From: Alphaproteobacteria bacterium
GTDB taxonomy: Bacteria; Pseudomonadota; Alphaproteobacteria; SHVP01
DNA length: 64,000 nucleotides
Assembly: GCA_040216735.1 (NCBI GenBank)
Contig: JAVJOO010000003.1
Location: 140,746 to 204,745 of the forward strand
Reading direction: 5' to 3'
Position numbers and translations under genes: made by a program. The notes under the pieces are model-generated. The model did not search any database, was not told where the DNA came from, and worked only from the letters and a program-made list of their open reading frames with translations. Below are positions 7,992-17,102 of this stretch, piece by piece (the stretch's first letter is position 1; each line of letters opens with the position of its first letter).

Positions 7992-8723
7992 ATGATCAAA
8001 CGACTAAGTTTGCTTGCTGTGCTGCTTCTCGGCGCCGGCGGTGCCCTCGCGCAAGCCACCTCGACCTTCGACGATGGCCGGGTGGCCGCTGAGGCTGGGC
8101 AGTACGACCGCGCCCGTGACATCTGGGCACGCCTTGCCGCCAGCGGCGACGCGGACTCGCAAAATGCCTTGGGCTTCATCTACCAAAAAGGCCTGGGTGT
8201 GCTGCGGGATTATCGGCGGGCCTTCGATTTTTACACCGCTGCCGCCGAGCAAGGGCACGCCAACGCCGCCAACAATATTGGTATCATGTACACCCAGGGC
8301 CAGGGCGCGCCCCGCGACTACGTTCGCGCCTACAGTTGGTACAGTCTGGCTGCCATCCAGGGAGAAGATGCCGCCATCGCCAACCGGGGGTTGATTGGCC
8401 GCGCCATGAGTTACCAGGACCTCCAGGCCGCCAACAAACTGTCGATCGAGGCAATTGCCCGGATTGCCAAACGCCTGACCCCAGAACAGATCGCTCTTGC
8501 CCGGTCTCGGGCCGAGAAGTTCCTCTCCACCCGGCAGGGTGCTGACGCCCAAAACGCAACGATCTCGACCGTACCGCGCACCCGGTTGGAGGGCGCGCCA
8601 CGCGGTTTGGTTGCAGTACCCACAGGGAACGGCTCCACGCTTGTCGCGGACGAACCCGAGCCCGAATCCGAAGATACCTCGGCCGGACCTCAACTCCCCT
8701 CGCTCACACCAATCGGCAGATAG
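7992..8723 (+). CDS. Secreted SEL1/tetratricopeptide-like repeat protein
   Basis: The ATG at 7992 gives a 243-residue protein starting MIKRLSLLAVLLLGAGGALA, a signal peptide; a GTG at 7983 would add three residues. The mature region has about three SEL1-type repeats, with signatures such as AARLAASGDADSQNALGFIY, YQKGLGVLRDYRRAFDFY and MYTQGQGAPRDYVRAYSWY. These repeats form helical scaffolds in periplasmic protein assemblies. The C-terminal 60 residues are low-complexity and probably disordered. Two shorter SEL1 proteins lie at 57420 and 57859. The exact role is unknown. Confidence 0.82.
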   Translation: MIKRLSLLAVLLLGAGGALAQATSTFDDGRVAAEAGQYDRARDIWARLAASGDADSQNALGFIYQKGLGVLRDYRRAFDFYTAAAEQGHANAANNIGIMYTQGQGAPRDYVRAYSWYSLAAIQGEDAAIANRGLIGRAMSYQDLQAANKLSIEAIARIAKRLTPEQIALARSRAEKFLSTRQGADAQNATISTVPRTRLEGAPRGLVAVPTGNGSTLVADEPEPESEDTSAGPQLPSLTPIGR

Positions 8724-8845
8724 CCCGTCTGTCGCTTTTGTGTTCGCACTGACGGTATCTCCCACCCCAGTTCGTGAACTAATCTAGGAACGGACGGTCG
8801 AGCATCGACGATGCGTCGGTTCGCGGTACACAAGGGATAGCGGCT

Positions 8846-9991
8846 TTGATCCGAATGCTAAGAGCGATTTCGCTTGTTTCTCTAACGGTCGGTTTGCTTG
8901 TCGCCGGCGCAGCCGAGGCACAGACAAAACTGATGCTTGAGCCGGTTTTTGGCGGCACCCGATTCGATCGGCCTCTGGCGCTCAAACAGGTGCCCGGCGA
9001 AACTGGGCGTTACGTCGTCATCGAGCAGGACGGTCGGGTGCTGTTGCTTGAAGGGCTGGAGGACACGGCGGCAGACGTCGTTCTCGATATCCGCTCGCGG
9101 GTCGACGATGGTCCCAACGAAGCCGGTCTTCTCGGCTTGGCGTTCCACCCAAAATTCGCCGATAACGGACGCGTATTCTTGTCCTACACCCGGCGTGGCG
9201 ACAGCCGTCTCGAATCGGTGGTCGCTGCGTTCACCATGAATACCGAAACGTCGGCGATCGATTCGAACAGCGAACAATTGATTCTGTCGGTGCCCCAGCC
9301 CTTTGGGAACCATAACGGGGGGGACATCGCGTTTGGCCCCGACGGCTACCTTTATATTGGGTTCGGCGACGGCGGTGCGGGCGGAGATCCGCTCGACCAC
9401 GGGCAGAACCTGACGACGCTGCTCGGCGCAATCTTGCGGATCGATGTCGATGGCGGGTCGCCGTACGGGATTCCCCGCGACAATCCCTTCCGCCAGCGCC
9501 GCGATGCCCGGGCGGAGATTTATGCCTACGGTCTGCGCAACCCGTGGCGCTTCAGTTTCGACCGGGAAACTGGGGCGTTGTGGGCCGCCGATGTCGGTCA
9601 AAACAAAGTCGAAGAAGTGAACGTGATTGTGGCCGGGGGCAATTATGGTTGGAATATCCGGGAAGGCGCGAATGCCTTTCGCGACCGAGGCCGCAGCGCC
9701 ATCGGACTGATCGATCCAGTTGCCCAATACGGTCGCGACCTCGGTTGCTCCGTGACTGGCGGCTATGTGTACCGCGGGCAAGAGATGCCCGATCTACGCG
9801 GGACCTACCTATTCGCAGACTATTGCTCGGGCCGGTTTTGGGGGGTGCGGACCAGCGCCGACGGCCAACGTGTCGTCCAGGAGGTTTTACGTGCCGACAT
9901 CCAGCCGGCTTCGTTTGGCGAAGGTAGCGACGGGACACTATTCGTGATGGACCTCGACGGCACGATCTACAAGATCGGCACGGCGCCATAG
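8846..9991 (+). CDS. PQQ-dependent sugar dehydrogenase (glucose/sorbosone type)
   Basis: A 381-residue periplasmic protein of the soluble aldose sugar dehydrogenase family, which oxidises sugars with PQQ. It has an N-terminal signal peptide and then six-bladed propeller motifs: RYVVIEQDGRVLLLE, GLLGLAFHPKFADNGRVFL, NHNGGDIAFGPDGYLYIGFGDGG near residue 154, YAYGLRNPWRFSFD, and WAADVGQNKVEEVN. The TTG at 8846 is preferred as start because AAGGGA lies 8 bp upstream; an in-frame ATG is at 8855. The gene converges with the small secreted-protein gene at 9993. Confidence 0.9.
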   Translation: MIRMLRAISLVSLTVGLLVAGAAEAQTKLMLEPVFGGTRFDRPLALKQVPGETGRYVVIEQDGRVLLLEGLEDTAADVVLDIRSRVDDGPNEAGLLGLAFHPKFADNGRVFLSYTRRGDSRLESVVAAFTMNTETSAIDSNSEQLILSVPQPFGNHNGGDIAFGPDGYLYIGFGDGGAGGDPLDHGQNLTTLLGAILRIDVDGGSPYGIPRDNPFRQRRDARAEIYAYGLRNPWRFSFDRETGALWAADVGQNKVEEVNVIVAGGNYGWNIREGANAFRDRGRSAIGLIDPVAQYGRDLGCSVTGGYVYRGQEMPDLRGTYLFADYCSGRFWGVRTSADGQRVVQEVLRADIQPASFGEGSDGTLFVMDLDGTIYKIGTAP

Positions 9992-9992
9992 C

Positions 9993-10193
9993 TCAGGACG
10001 TCGCGGCGCCCTCCTTTTCGGTGCAGACCAAGTTGCGCACCATCACGTCGATGCCGTCGATCTGCACTTTCTCAACAACGATGCGGCATCCCTTTGGCAC
10101 CGGGTCTGCGGATCCGCCATGGGCGAGGGCGCTGCCGGTCGGCGCAAAATTCGCCAAGAAACCGGCGAGCATAGCCAACACCACCCGGCTCAT
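9993..10193 (-). CDS. Small secreted protein of unknown function
   Basis: A 66-residue protein starting MSRVVLAMLAGFLANF and reading through a signal peptide to ALAHGG. The 40-residue mature part has two cysteines (KGCRIVVEK and RNLVCTEK), which could form a disulfide. The start codon overlaps the stop of the FemAB-like gene by the four bases ATGA, so the two are translationally coupled. It ends one base from the converging PQQ dehydrogenase gene. No family was recognised. Confidence 0.65.
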   Translation of the reverse strand: MSRVVLAMLAGFLANFAPTGSALAHGGSADPVPKGCRIVVEKVQIDGIDVMVRNLVCTEKEGAATS

Positions 10194-11125
10194 AGGTAGC
10201 TGCCCGCAAGAGTAAAGACCGTACCGCCCATCCCGAGTTTAAAACGCGCGATCCCGGCCGCGCTGGTGGTGTCCAGGCCGCCGAGATCGAGCCAATCGAC
10301 TCCCGTCTTGCGTAGCCTCAACGCCCCGCGCCACAACAGCGCATTGTGCGCATGGACATCCCGGCCCTGCGCGGTGGTCCAACCCGCGTAGTAGGTGGCA
10401 CTTGCGCCGTGGCGAAGGAACAGAACCCCGGCGATGGGCTCGCGGGCCTTCCGGGCGGTCAGCACCAAAGCGTCCCGGCGGTCGCCCGTTCGTTCGATGA
10501 GCGTCCGGATGAATTGGGCGTTCGGGCCGCCGAACCGACGCCGGCGCCGGTTCTCGTCATGGCGGTCGAGCAGCACATCAAGGTCTTGCCCCCCGCCGGT
10601 TTCGCCGATGGAAAGTTTTTCGTGTTCGGCGCGGCGCAGCTGGTTGCGCCACGACCCTGACAGTTTGGCCTCGAGCGCCGATTCTGTGAGCCGCAGGTCG
10701 ATCCACGCGGAGTGGTAGCCGGTCATCACCCGGCGCAAACGCAATCGCCGCATCGCGGCGTGCGTCGCCGTGCCTGCCATAAGTTCGGGGAGCCAGTAGA
10801 CAAAGTGCAGGCGGCCGTCGGTAAATCGCTTCCGCAGATGGATCAGGACGGGATGCTGGGCTTCCAAGGTCGGGGCGTCCCCGATCCATAACGGGCCACG
10901 AAGAATCTGCGTCACCGTGGCAACCCCCACAAAGCGCTTGGTGAAGGCCTGGACGATCCCCACCGGGGCGCCGTCCTGCACGACAATCCCGCGATCCACC
11001 GTGAACCCGCTGGCGGCGGAGGCCTCGCCATAGCCCCAGCATTGCTCGACGGCGGATTGACCGCAGCGCGCCAAGGCGCTGCGCCAATCCAATTCCGATG
11101 CGTCGTTCCAAACAATTTCAGTCAT
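10190..11125 (-). CDS. FemAB/GNAT-like acyl- or aminoacyl-transferase
   Basis: A 311-residue protein with the two-lobed GNAT fold used by FemA/FemB peptide-bridge transferases and the related exopolysaccharide FemAB proteins. The C-terminal lobe has the characteristic order LVLTARKAREPIAGVLFLRHG, ATYYAGWTT, NALLWRGALRLRKTGVDWLDLGG and a final FKLGMGG. FemAB proteins move amino acids or acyl groups onto cell-wall or polymer substrates. The coupled gene downstream encodes a small exported protein. The acceptor is unknown. Confidence 0.8.
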   Translation of the reverse strand: MTEIVWNDASELDWRSALARCGQSAVEQCWGYGEASAASGFTVDRGIVVQDGAPVGIVQAFTKRFVGVATVTQILRGPLWIGDAPTLEAQHPVLIHLRKRFTDGRLHFVYWLPELMAGTATHAAMRRLRLRRVMTGYHSAWIDLRLTESALEAKLSGSWRNQLRRAEHEKLSIGETGGGQDLDVLLDRHDENRRRRRFGGPNAQFIRTLIERTGDRRDALVLTARKAREPIAGVLFLRHGASATYYAGWTTAQGRDVHAHNALLWRGALRLRKTGVDWLDLGGLDTTSAAGIARFKLGMGGTVFTLAGSYL

Positions 11126-11175
11126 CGCCGGCGATCTGCTGGGTTCGGTCGTGTAGATATACTACGGTTGGATCG

Positions 11176-11376
11176 ATGGCAGTGCTGCGCAAAACCCAAA
11201 CTATCGATGGCCATACGTTGCCGGGCCGACGCTTGACCGGGTGGGCGCTCTATTACTTTCTGCTCTACGTCGGGGTGCCGGTTATTGGTGGTGCGTTGGT
11301 GCTGGATACGCTGCTGTTTCTGCTGTTCAAATACTATCTAGGCACTTGCTTCGGTGTTTTTTGTTTGTTCGAGTGA
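11176..11376 (+). CDS. Small membrane protein of unknown function
   Basis: A 66-residue protein starting MAVLRKTQTIDGHTLPGRR. It has one hydrophobic hairpin, about residues 24-60, ending in a cysteine-containing tail (LGTCFGVFCLFE). It lies between the divergent FemAB gene and the SDR pair, ending 6 bp before the first SDR start, so it may be co-transcribed with the SDRs. No family is recognised. Confidence 0.6.
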   Translation: MAVLRKTQTIDGHTLPGRRLTGWALYYFLLYVGVPVIGGALVLDTLLFLLFKYYLGTCFGVFCLFE

Positions 11377-11382
11377 GGGGCA

Positions 11383-12090
11383 ATGAGGAACGCACACAGC
11401 CGCGTCGCAATTGTAACCGGCGCCGACGACCCGGTGGGCGCGGCCTGCGTCGCGCGCCTAGCTGCGGAGGGTGTTCACGTCGTAGCTGCAGCCTCGCAGA
11501 CGGTTGTCGCCGCCGCGGTAACCCACACGCACGACGGAACCTCGCCTGAGTCTTGGCAATCGTTGATTGCGGCAGCCGAACGGTTCGGCGGCCCCACGAT
11601 CCTCGTCAACGCAGAGATGTGTTTCCAGGCAAAACCGTTTGCACAGACCTCTCTCGAGGATTTGCGGGCGCTCAGCCGCGCCAATGTCGTCCCGGCATGG
11701 CTCGGGATGAAAGAAGTCATACCCGCCCTTCGCCGTCACGGCGGCGGCTATGTTGTGAATGTGGTCTCCTCGCTGGGGCGAATTGCCCATCCCGACGCTG
11801 CAGTCTTTTCGGCGCTTGCCGGCGGTGTGCGGATCGCGACCAAGTCGGCGGCGCTTGAGGGGGCCACGCGTGAACCACGTGTCATCGTCAACGCGGTACT
11901 TGTCGGCAATGTGCCGGCGCGCGACGAGGCCGGATCGTCGGTGTCGATGGCGGACTTCAGAATTGGCCCGGCGATCGACCCCGCCGACGTCGCGGCGGCG
12001 GTGGCACAGCTTGCCGGTGACGACTCCGATTACGTGACCGGCATGGAAATTTACGTTGACGGCGGTTACGCCGCGGGAGCGGCGCGTTGA
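11383..12090 (+). CDS. SDR-fold protein lacking catalytic Tyr and Lys
   Basis: A 235-residue member of the short-chain dehydrogenase/reductase superfamily, with the Rossmann start VAIVTGADDPVG and the end DYVTGMEIYVDGGYAAG. Both key catalytic positions have changed: the YxxxK motif reads F142-S-A-L-A146, and the nucleotide-binding TGxxxGxG reads TGADDPVG. It therefore probably cannot work as a normal SDR. It overlaps by one base (TGATG) with an intact SDR, so the two may form a heteromer in which this chain is a structural or regulatory subunit. Start ATG 11383 has a GAGGGG ribosome binding site. Confidence 0.85.
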   Translation: MRNAHSRVAIVTGADDPVGAACVARLAAEGVHVVAAASQTVVAAAVTHTHDGTSPESWQSLIAAAERFGGPTILVNAEMCFQAKPFAQTSLEDLRALSRANVVPAWLGMKEVIPALRRHGGGYVVNVVSSLGRIAHPDAAVFSALAGGVRIATKSAALEGATREPRVIVNAVLVGNVPARDEAGSSVSMADFRIGPAIDPADVAAAVAQLAGDDSDYVTGMEIYVDGGYAAGAAR

Positions 12091-12875
12091 TGGGCAAACT
12101 GGCGGGAAAGGTTGCGATCGTGACCGGTGGCACCGGCGCGCTCGGTCGTGCGTTCTCGCGTGCCTTGGCGAGCGAGGGCGCAAGGGTCGTCGTGACCGGC
12201 CGTAATCGCGAGCGCGGCGAAGAAACCGTTGCGCAGGTGCGCGCGGCAGGTGGCGAGGCGCTGTTTGAAACACACGATGTCACGCGCGCAGACGACTGGG
12301 CTCGGGTGATCCAACGCAGCGTCGATACGTTCGGGCGGCTCGACATCGTGATGAACAACGCTGGCGATGCGGTTCTTAAGCCGATCGAAGACCTGACCCT
12401 ACAGGACCTCGACTACTTGATGCAGTTGAACCTTGAGGGCCCGTTCCTGGGGATGCAAGCGGCGATCCCGCGTATGACCGACGGCGGCGCCATTATCAAC
12501 ATCACGGTGCTGACCGCTATGGTCGGCAACGCCAACAGCACGGCCTACAGTGCGGCCAAGGGCAGTCTCGCCCATTTGACCCGTGCCGTGGCGCGCGACT
12601 GTGCCCAAGCCGGCAACGGTGTTCGGGTCAACGCGATTGTGCCGGGCGTTCTATTCGAAGGTGGTGTTGTATCGCCCGGCGCGACTCGCGTCCACGGCGG
12701 ACCCGACGGTGCCCGCCGGTTTCAGGAAGCGATCGCGGCAAAAACTCCGCTTGGACGGATCGGCGAACCGGAAGATGCCGCCGCCGCCGCGGTATACCTT
12801 GCCTCGGACGCAGCCCGCCACGTTACCGGTATGGAGTTCATTGTCGATGGTGGACGCATGGCTGGCGGTAACTAA
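12090..12875 (+). CDS. SDR family NAD(P)-dependent oxidoreductase (intact)
   Basis: A 261-residue classical SDR. It has VTGGTGALG for nucleotide binding, the NNAG motif ([11 protein letters not shown]), and the catalytic pair Tyr153 and Lys157 in [14 protein letters not shown]. The C-terminus [11 protein letters not shown] is typical of tetrameric SDRs that reduce or oxidise secondary alcohols or ketones. Its start overlaps the stop of the degenerate SDR gene by one base, which indicates translational coupling. The substrate is unknown. Confidence 0.88.
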   Translation: MGKLAGKVAIVTGGTGALGRAFSRALASEGARVVVTGRNRERGEETVAQVRAAGGEALFETHDVTRADDWARVIQRSVDTFGRLDIVMNNAGDAVLKPIEDLTLQDLDYLMQLNLEGPFLGMQAAIPRMTDGGAIINITVLTAMVGNANSTAYSAAKGSLAHLTRAVARDCAQAGNGVRVNAIVPGVLFEGGVVSPGATRVHGGPDGARRFQEAIAAKTPLGRIGEPEDAAAAAVYLASDAARHVTGMEFIVDGGRMAGGN

Positions 12876-12940
12876 CCGCTGGCGCGCTGTACCATGGTGT
12901 GCCCATCCCCTAAGGTGCGCCGCCCTAACGACCGGAACCG

Positions 12941-14173
12941 ATGACCCAGCCCACCGCCACGCAAGTCCAGCAACTCGCCAGCTCGCGCCTCTTTATCGTC
13001 GGGCTCGTCGCGACCACGTCTGTTGGGCCGATGGCCATGCAACTGTTCGTTCCGTCGCTGCCGTTCATGGCGCGCGACCTCGCCGCACCGATCGATGTCG
13101 CGCAACTGGCTCTCAGTCTTTCGATGGCGGCCATCGCCCTGTCGAACCTGGCTTACGGTCCGCTGTCGGATCGCTACGGGCGCCGCTCGGTTCTGCTGGT
13201 CGGTTTGCTGCTCTTCTTGATTGGAACCGTCGTCGCGGCGCTGGCCAACAGCGTCGAGGTCCTGATCGTGGGCCGGATCATCCAGGCCGGCGGCAGCGCT
13301 TCGGGCATGGTCATTAGCCGCGCCATGGTTCGCGATGTCTACGGTGCCGAAAAGGCGGCGTCCATGATCGCCTATTTGACGGTTGCGATGCTGGCGGCAC
13401 CCTACGTCGCGCTCATTGTCGGCGGTGCGCTGACCGACAATGTCGGTTGGCGGGCGTCTCTGTGGTTTGCCTTTATCGTTGGCGGGATCGTGACGATTAT
13501 CGCTTTTCGAATCTTGCGCGAAACCCATTTCGAAGACCGCGTCCCGATCGCACCGTTCAATTTGGCTCGCAACTACACCCAATTGTTCAGATCGGTGGAA
13601 TTTACCGGCTACGTTCTCCACACGGCGTTCGCGGCGGGCACTTTCTTCGCGTTCATGGCGGCCGGCCCCTACCTCATGGTCGATGTCTTGCACCGCTCAG
13701 CGTTGCAATTCAGCCTGTGGTTTGCGTTGCTGACCGTTACGTTCATGGGCGCGAACTTGGCGGCGGGACGTATTTCGGCGCGCATTGGGATCGACCGCAT
13801 GGTGCTCATGGGAAGTTTACTTTCCCTTGCTGGCGGGGTTCTTTTCGTCGTGGCCTTGGCGCTCTACGGACTTACGCCGCTCACTCTGTTTCTCCCCAAC
13901 GCGCTTGTCGGAATCGGTCAAGGTATTTCGATGCCGAACGCCCAGGCCGGGGCGATCAATTTGAACCCGAAACTGGCGGGGACATCGTCCGGCCTCTTGG
14001 CCTTTGCAACCATGGGCATGGGAGCGGTGTTTTCCCAAGTGGTCGGCGAGTTCGCCGATGGGAGCGCCGGGCCGTTGGCCTGGACGATCATGATCGGCGT
14101 GTTGCTCGCCACAATTTCCGGGCTTGTCCCTGTGCGCTGGCGCGCTGCCCAGGCCGCAACGTCGGCCGACTAG
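12941..14173 (+). CDS. Bcr/CflA family multidrug efflux MFS transporter
   Basis: A 410-residue major facilitator protein with twelve predicted membrane helices. The loop 2-3 motif YGPLSDRYGRRSVLLVG and motif C-like SASGMVISRAMVRDVYG are those of the Bcr/CflA drug:proton antiporters (bicyclomycin, chloramphenicol). A proton-driven efflux role in the inner membrane is likely. It is followed by a strong hairpin at 14188-14217. Substrates cannot be predicted. Confidence 0.9.
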   Translation: MTQPTATQVQQLASSRLFIVGLVATTSVGPMAMQLFVPSLPFMARDLAAPIDVAQLALSLSMAAIALSNLAYGPLSDRYGRRSVLLVGLLLFLIGTVVAALANSVEVLIVGRIIQAGGSASGMVISRAMVRDVYGAEKAASMIAYLTVAMLAAPYVALIVGGALTDNVGWRASLWFAFIVGGIVTIIAFRILRETHFEDRVPIAPFNLARNYTQLFRSVEFTGYVLHTAFAAGTFFAFMAAGPYLMVDVLHRSALQFSLWFALLTVTFMGANLAAGRISARIGIDRMVLMGSLLSLAGGVLFVVALALYGLTPLTLFLPNALVGIGQGISMPNAQAGAINLNPKLAGTSSGLLAFATMGMGAVFSQVVGEFADGSAGPLAWTIMIGVLLATISGLVPVRWRAAQAATSAD

Positions 14174-14187
14174 GGCGCCGCAGTCCC

Positions 14188-14217
14188 GTCGATTCCCCGC
14201 AATTTCGGGGAATCGAC
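14188..14217. terminator. Strong 12-bp hairpin between MFS and ChaC genes
   Basis: A perfect inverted repeat, GTCGATTCCCCG then CAATTT then CGGGGAATCGAC, begins 14 bp after the MFS stop codon. The stem is as strong as an intrinsic terminator, but no T tract follows on either strand, so it could be a terminator without U tail, an mRNA-stabilising stem, or a protein site. Confidence 0.45.
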
Positions 14218-14292
14218 ACAAATGCCCGAGGGCAATACAGTGGGTGGAAACCACTAAGAATTGCAGAACAAACCAACTCCTCGCCAATAAGC

Positions 14293-15006
14293 ATGCCAGA
14301 TCGGAACCCAAAGAAGCGTGAGCCTGTGGCGGAAGCGGGATTCCGACGCGAGGACTTCACCGAAGAACGCATCGCGGAAATCCAGCGTTCCATGGATCTC
14401 CCGGTAGGGTTCGAGATACTCGATCGCAGGACCCGCGAGGCAAGCCGCGCTGCGGTTCTGGCCGATGTCCAAACCGGTCAAGATATTTGGGTCTTCGGTT
14501 ACGGCTCGTTAATGTGGAATCCGGCGTTCCATTTCGCCGAACGCGTGCCGGGATCGATTCACGGGTGGCACCGGAGTTTCTGCCTGTCGATGCCGGTTGG
14601 CCGGGGCAGCGTCGATCGGCCCGGACTAATGCTGGCACTCGACCGCGGCGGTTCGTGCCGCGGGTTTGCGTTTCGGATCGAGCCCGCCTGGGTGCAGAGC
14701 GAAACGCAGATATTGTGGCGACGGGAAATGATCTCAGGCGGATACGAACCGCGGTGGGTTCGGGTCAAGTGCGGCGGAGAGTCTTTGCGTGCGCTCACAT
14801 TTACCGCGAATCGCAAACACACGCGCTACGTCGGACGCTTGCCGGAGGGCGATTCCGTACGGGCGCTCGCGACGGGCCAGGGCACCTTGGGGAGTGCGCG
14901 CGATTATCTCCACAACACAGTTGTTCATCTCGACGAGCTCGGCGTCGTCGACGGCCCTCTGCACCGGTTGCTCGATCTCGTAGATTCCTTCAAGCACGAC
15001 GCCTAA
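14293..15006 (+). CDS. ChaC-like gamma-glutamylcyclotransferase
   Basis: A 237-residue cytoplasmic protein of the ChaC family, which cleaves glutathione to 5-oxoproline and cysteinylglycine. The substrate loop VFGYGSLMWNP spans residues 67-77, and Glu145 in LWRREM is the expected catalytic acid. The N-terminal 60 residues extend beyond the usual core. The ATG at 14293 was chosen because the open frame upstream runs antiphase through the MFS gene. No neighbouring gene explains its role. Confidence 0.87.
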   Translation: MPDRNPKKREPVAEAGFRREDFTEERIAEIQRSMDLPVGFEILDRRTREASRAAVLADVQTGQDIWVFGYGSLMWNPAFHFAERVPGSIHGWHRSFCLSMPVGRGSVDRPGLMLALDRGGSCRGFAFRIEPAWVQSETQILWRREMISGGYEPRWVRVKCGGESLRALTFTANRKHTRYVGRLPEGDSVRALATGQGTLGSARDYLHNTVVHLDELGVVDGPLHRLLDLVDSFKHDA

Positions 15007-15073
15007 CGGCCCACGCTTAAGTCGGACGTGTTACGATAGAGGTTGCGGCCTCAACTGGGGGAACAGTTCGAAG

Positions 15074-16225
15074 ATGAGAGAAATGGCCGATGTCGTCGTC
15101 GTCGGGGGCGGCATTCTTGGCGTCTCGGTGGCCTATGCCGTCAGCCGGTTGGGACAACGCGTCGTTCTTTTGGAAGAGCGTACCCTCGCGTCGGGAACCA
15201 CGGGTGCGAGTTTCGCCTGGCTCAATGCGACCGCCAAGGCCGACGATCAGGCCTACCACCGGCTTAACCGGCGTGGCATCGGACGCCACCTCGATCTGGC
15301 CGCGATGTGGGGGGAAGAGACGGTCGGTCTAGCGGGTACCGGATCGATCCATTGGAGTCACCCTGGAGCGCCCGACGGTGGGCCGGTGGCGGTGATGGCG
15401 CGCGCCGAGTACCTGGAGAACTGGGGATATCCCATCGTAGCGCTGGACCGTAGTACTCTCCAGGCGCTCGAGCCCTACATCGATTTTCCGACCGGTAGTC
15501 AAGGCTTTCTCGCGCCGCTCGACCGCTGGATCGATGCGCCGCGTCTGGTCCGCCGCCTTGCCGACGAGACACGCGAGGAGGGGGGAGATGTCCGCGAAGG
15601 CAGCGCCGTCACCGGATTTATTTTCGATGGCGAAAGCGTCGTCGGCGTGGAGGTCGGTGCGGCCCGTGTCGTTGCTCCGATCGTCGTCTTGACGGCCGGG
15701 ACCGGCCTGCCGGCCCTTGCGGCGCGGGCGCGCCGCAGCTTGGCACAGCCGTTGCCAGTACGGCTATCCCCTGGTCTCCTTGTCGATACGCCACCCCTGG
15801 AGCGGGCGTGGCTACGGCACGTCGTCTATTTTCCCGATGGTGCGGGTTTTCATGCGCGACCGACGTTCGACGGTGGAGTCTGCGTCGGCGCTGACGACAT
15901 CGACGAACAGCATGGCGGCGCGAACGGCACGACGATGCTCAGCGGAACCACAGCCCTCCTGCACCGGGCCTCCGAGTACCTGCCTGGGTTTCCGGCCCTC
16001 GAATTTGCGTCGAGGGCACATGCCCGCATTGGCGTGCGGCCGATGCCCGAAGACGGTCTCCCTATTGTCGGCGCCCTCGCGGCGACCCCGGGGGTGTACG
16101 TAGTAGCGACCCATTCGGGCATCACGCTGGGGCCGCACCTGGGCGACCTCGTCGCGCGGGAATTGGTTTTGGGTGAACGTCAAGCCGACCTAGAGCCCTA
16201 TCGCCCTCAACGCTTTGGCCAATAG
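15074..16225 (+). CDS. FAD-dependent D-amino acid/glycine oxidase family protein
   Basis: A 383-residue DAO-fold flavoprotein. The N-terminal VVVVGGGILGVSVAYAVSRLG with VVLLEERTLASGTTGASF binds FAD. Near the C-terminus RIGVRPMPEDGLPIVG and VYVVATHSGITLGPHLG match the family. It likely oxidises a secondary or primary amine or amino acid to an imine with oxygen or a quinone as acceptor. ATG 15083 is a possible alternative start. It is 64 bp upstream of an enoyl-CoA hydratase gene, so a shared transcript is possible. Confidence 0.85.
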   Translation: MREMADVVVVGGGILGVSVAYAVSRLGQRVVLLEERTLASGTTGASFAWLNATAKADDQAYHRLNRRGIGRHLDLAAMWGEETVGLAGTGSIHWSHPGAPDGGPVAVMARAEYLENWGYPIVALDRSTLQALEPYIDFPTGSQGFLAPLDRWIDAPRLVRRLADETREEGGDVREGSAVTGFIFDGESVVGVEVGAARVVAPIVVLTAGTGLPALAARARRSLAQPLPVRLSPGLLVDTPPLERAWLRHVVYFPDGAGFHARPTFDGGVCVGADDIDEQHGGANGTTMLSGTTALLHRASEYLPGFPALEFASRAHARIGVRPMPEDGLPIVGALAATPGVYVVATHSGITLGPHLGDLVARELVLGERQADLEPYRPQRFGQ

Positions 16226-16289
16226 CCGATTGGGTCTGCTATCGTCTGACCTTGCGGCATATTTCGAAACGAGAACGGGAGGCAATCCC

Positions 16290-17102
16290 ATGACAGCGGC
16301 GCCGGCACTGATCAACGAACCGGTTCTATTGCGCGATACCTGGGACGACGGCATCGTTTGCCTCACGCTAAACCGTCCCAACGCCGCCAACAGCCTCAGT
16401 CACGCGCTGGTCGACGCGCTGCACACTGCCTTCCTCGATCTCGCCAACGACGACGCGGTCCGCGTCATCGTTCTGGCCGGCGCCGGCAAGCATTTCTGCG
16501 CGGGTCACGACCTCACCGAATCGATTGCCGCAGCCAAGGATCCGGCCTCGAAACGCGAAGCGAACATCGCCGCGAGCGAAATGGTCATGGCGATCAACCG
16601 GTGTCCGAAACCGGTCATTGCGCGCATCCAGGGCGTGGCCACGGCGGCGGGTTGCCAGCTTGCGGCCAGTTGCGACCTAGTATTCGCCTCGACCGCGGCC
16701 AAGTTCGCGACACCAGGCGTCAACATTGGGCTGTGGTGCCTCGCCCCGCAGGTTGCAGTGAGCCGGGCGATCGCCCCCAAGCATGCGATGCAAATGCTGC
16801 TCACCGGCAAGATGATCGACGCCGACACCGCGGTCCGCTTTGGCCTGGTCAACGAAGCGGTCGCGCCGGAGGCGCTCGATGAGCGCATCCTCGAAATCGC
16901 CCGCGAAATAGCGTCGAAATCGAGCGGTGCCGTGGCCATGGGCAAGGAGAGCTTCTACAGACAGCTTGCGATGGATGTTCCCGAGGCCTACGCCATGGTC
17001 GACGAACTGATCTACCGCGCGATCCAAACGGAGGATGCGCAGGAAGGCATCTCGGCCTTCCTTGAAAAACGCCAACCGGTATGGAAGGGAAGGAACGCAT
17101 GA
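16290..17102 (+). CDS. Enoyl-CoA hydratase/isomerase family protein (ECHDC3-like)
   Basis: A 270-residue crotonase-fold protein. The oxyanion-hole motifs are GAGKHFCAGHDL and GVATAAGCQLAASCDLVFA, and the segment FATPGVNIGLWC strongly recalls the ECHDC3 subgroup. GGGAGG sits 7 bp upstream of the ATG at 16290. It overlaps the next gene by ATGA, so it is co-translated with an alpha/beta hydrolase. It could hydrate an enoyl-CoA or hydrolyse a C-C bond of a CoA ester; the exact reaction is open. Confidence 0.87.
   Translation: MTAAPALINEPVLLRDTWDDGIVCLTLNRPNAANSLSHALVDALHTAFLDLANDDAVRVIVLAGAGKHFCAGHDLTESIAAAKDPASKREANIAASEMVMAINRCPKPVIARIQGVATAAGCQLAASCDLVFASTAAKFATPGVNIGLWCLAPQVAVSRAIAPKHAMQMLLTGKMIDADTAVRFGLVNEAVAPEALDERILEIAREIASKSSGAVAMGKESFYRQLAMDVPEAYAMVDELIYRAIQTEDAQEGISAFLEKRQPVWKGRNA

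Noticed and set aside
13447-14292. Upstream extension of the ChaC frame into the MFS gene
   Set aside because: It lies out of frame in an obvious MFS gene. The ChaC domain begins only after the ATG at 14293.
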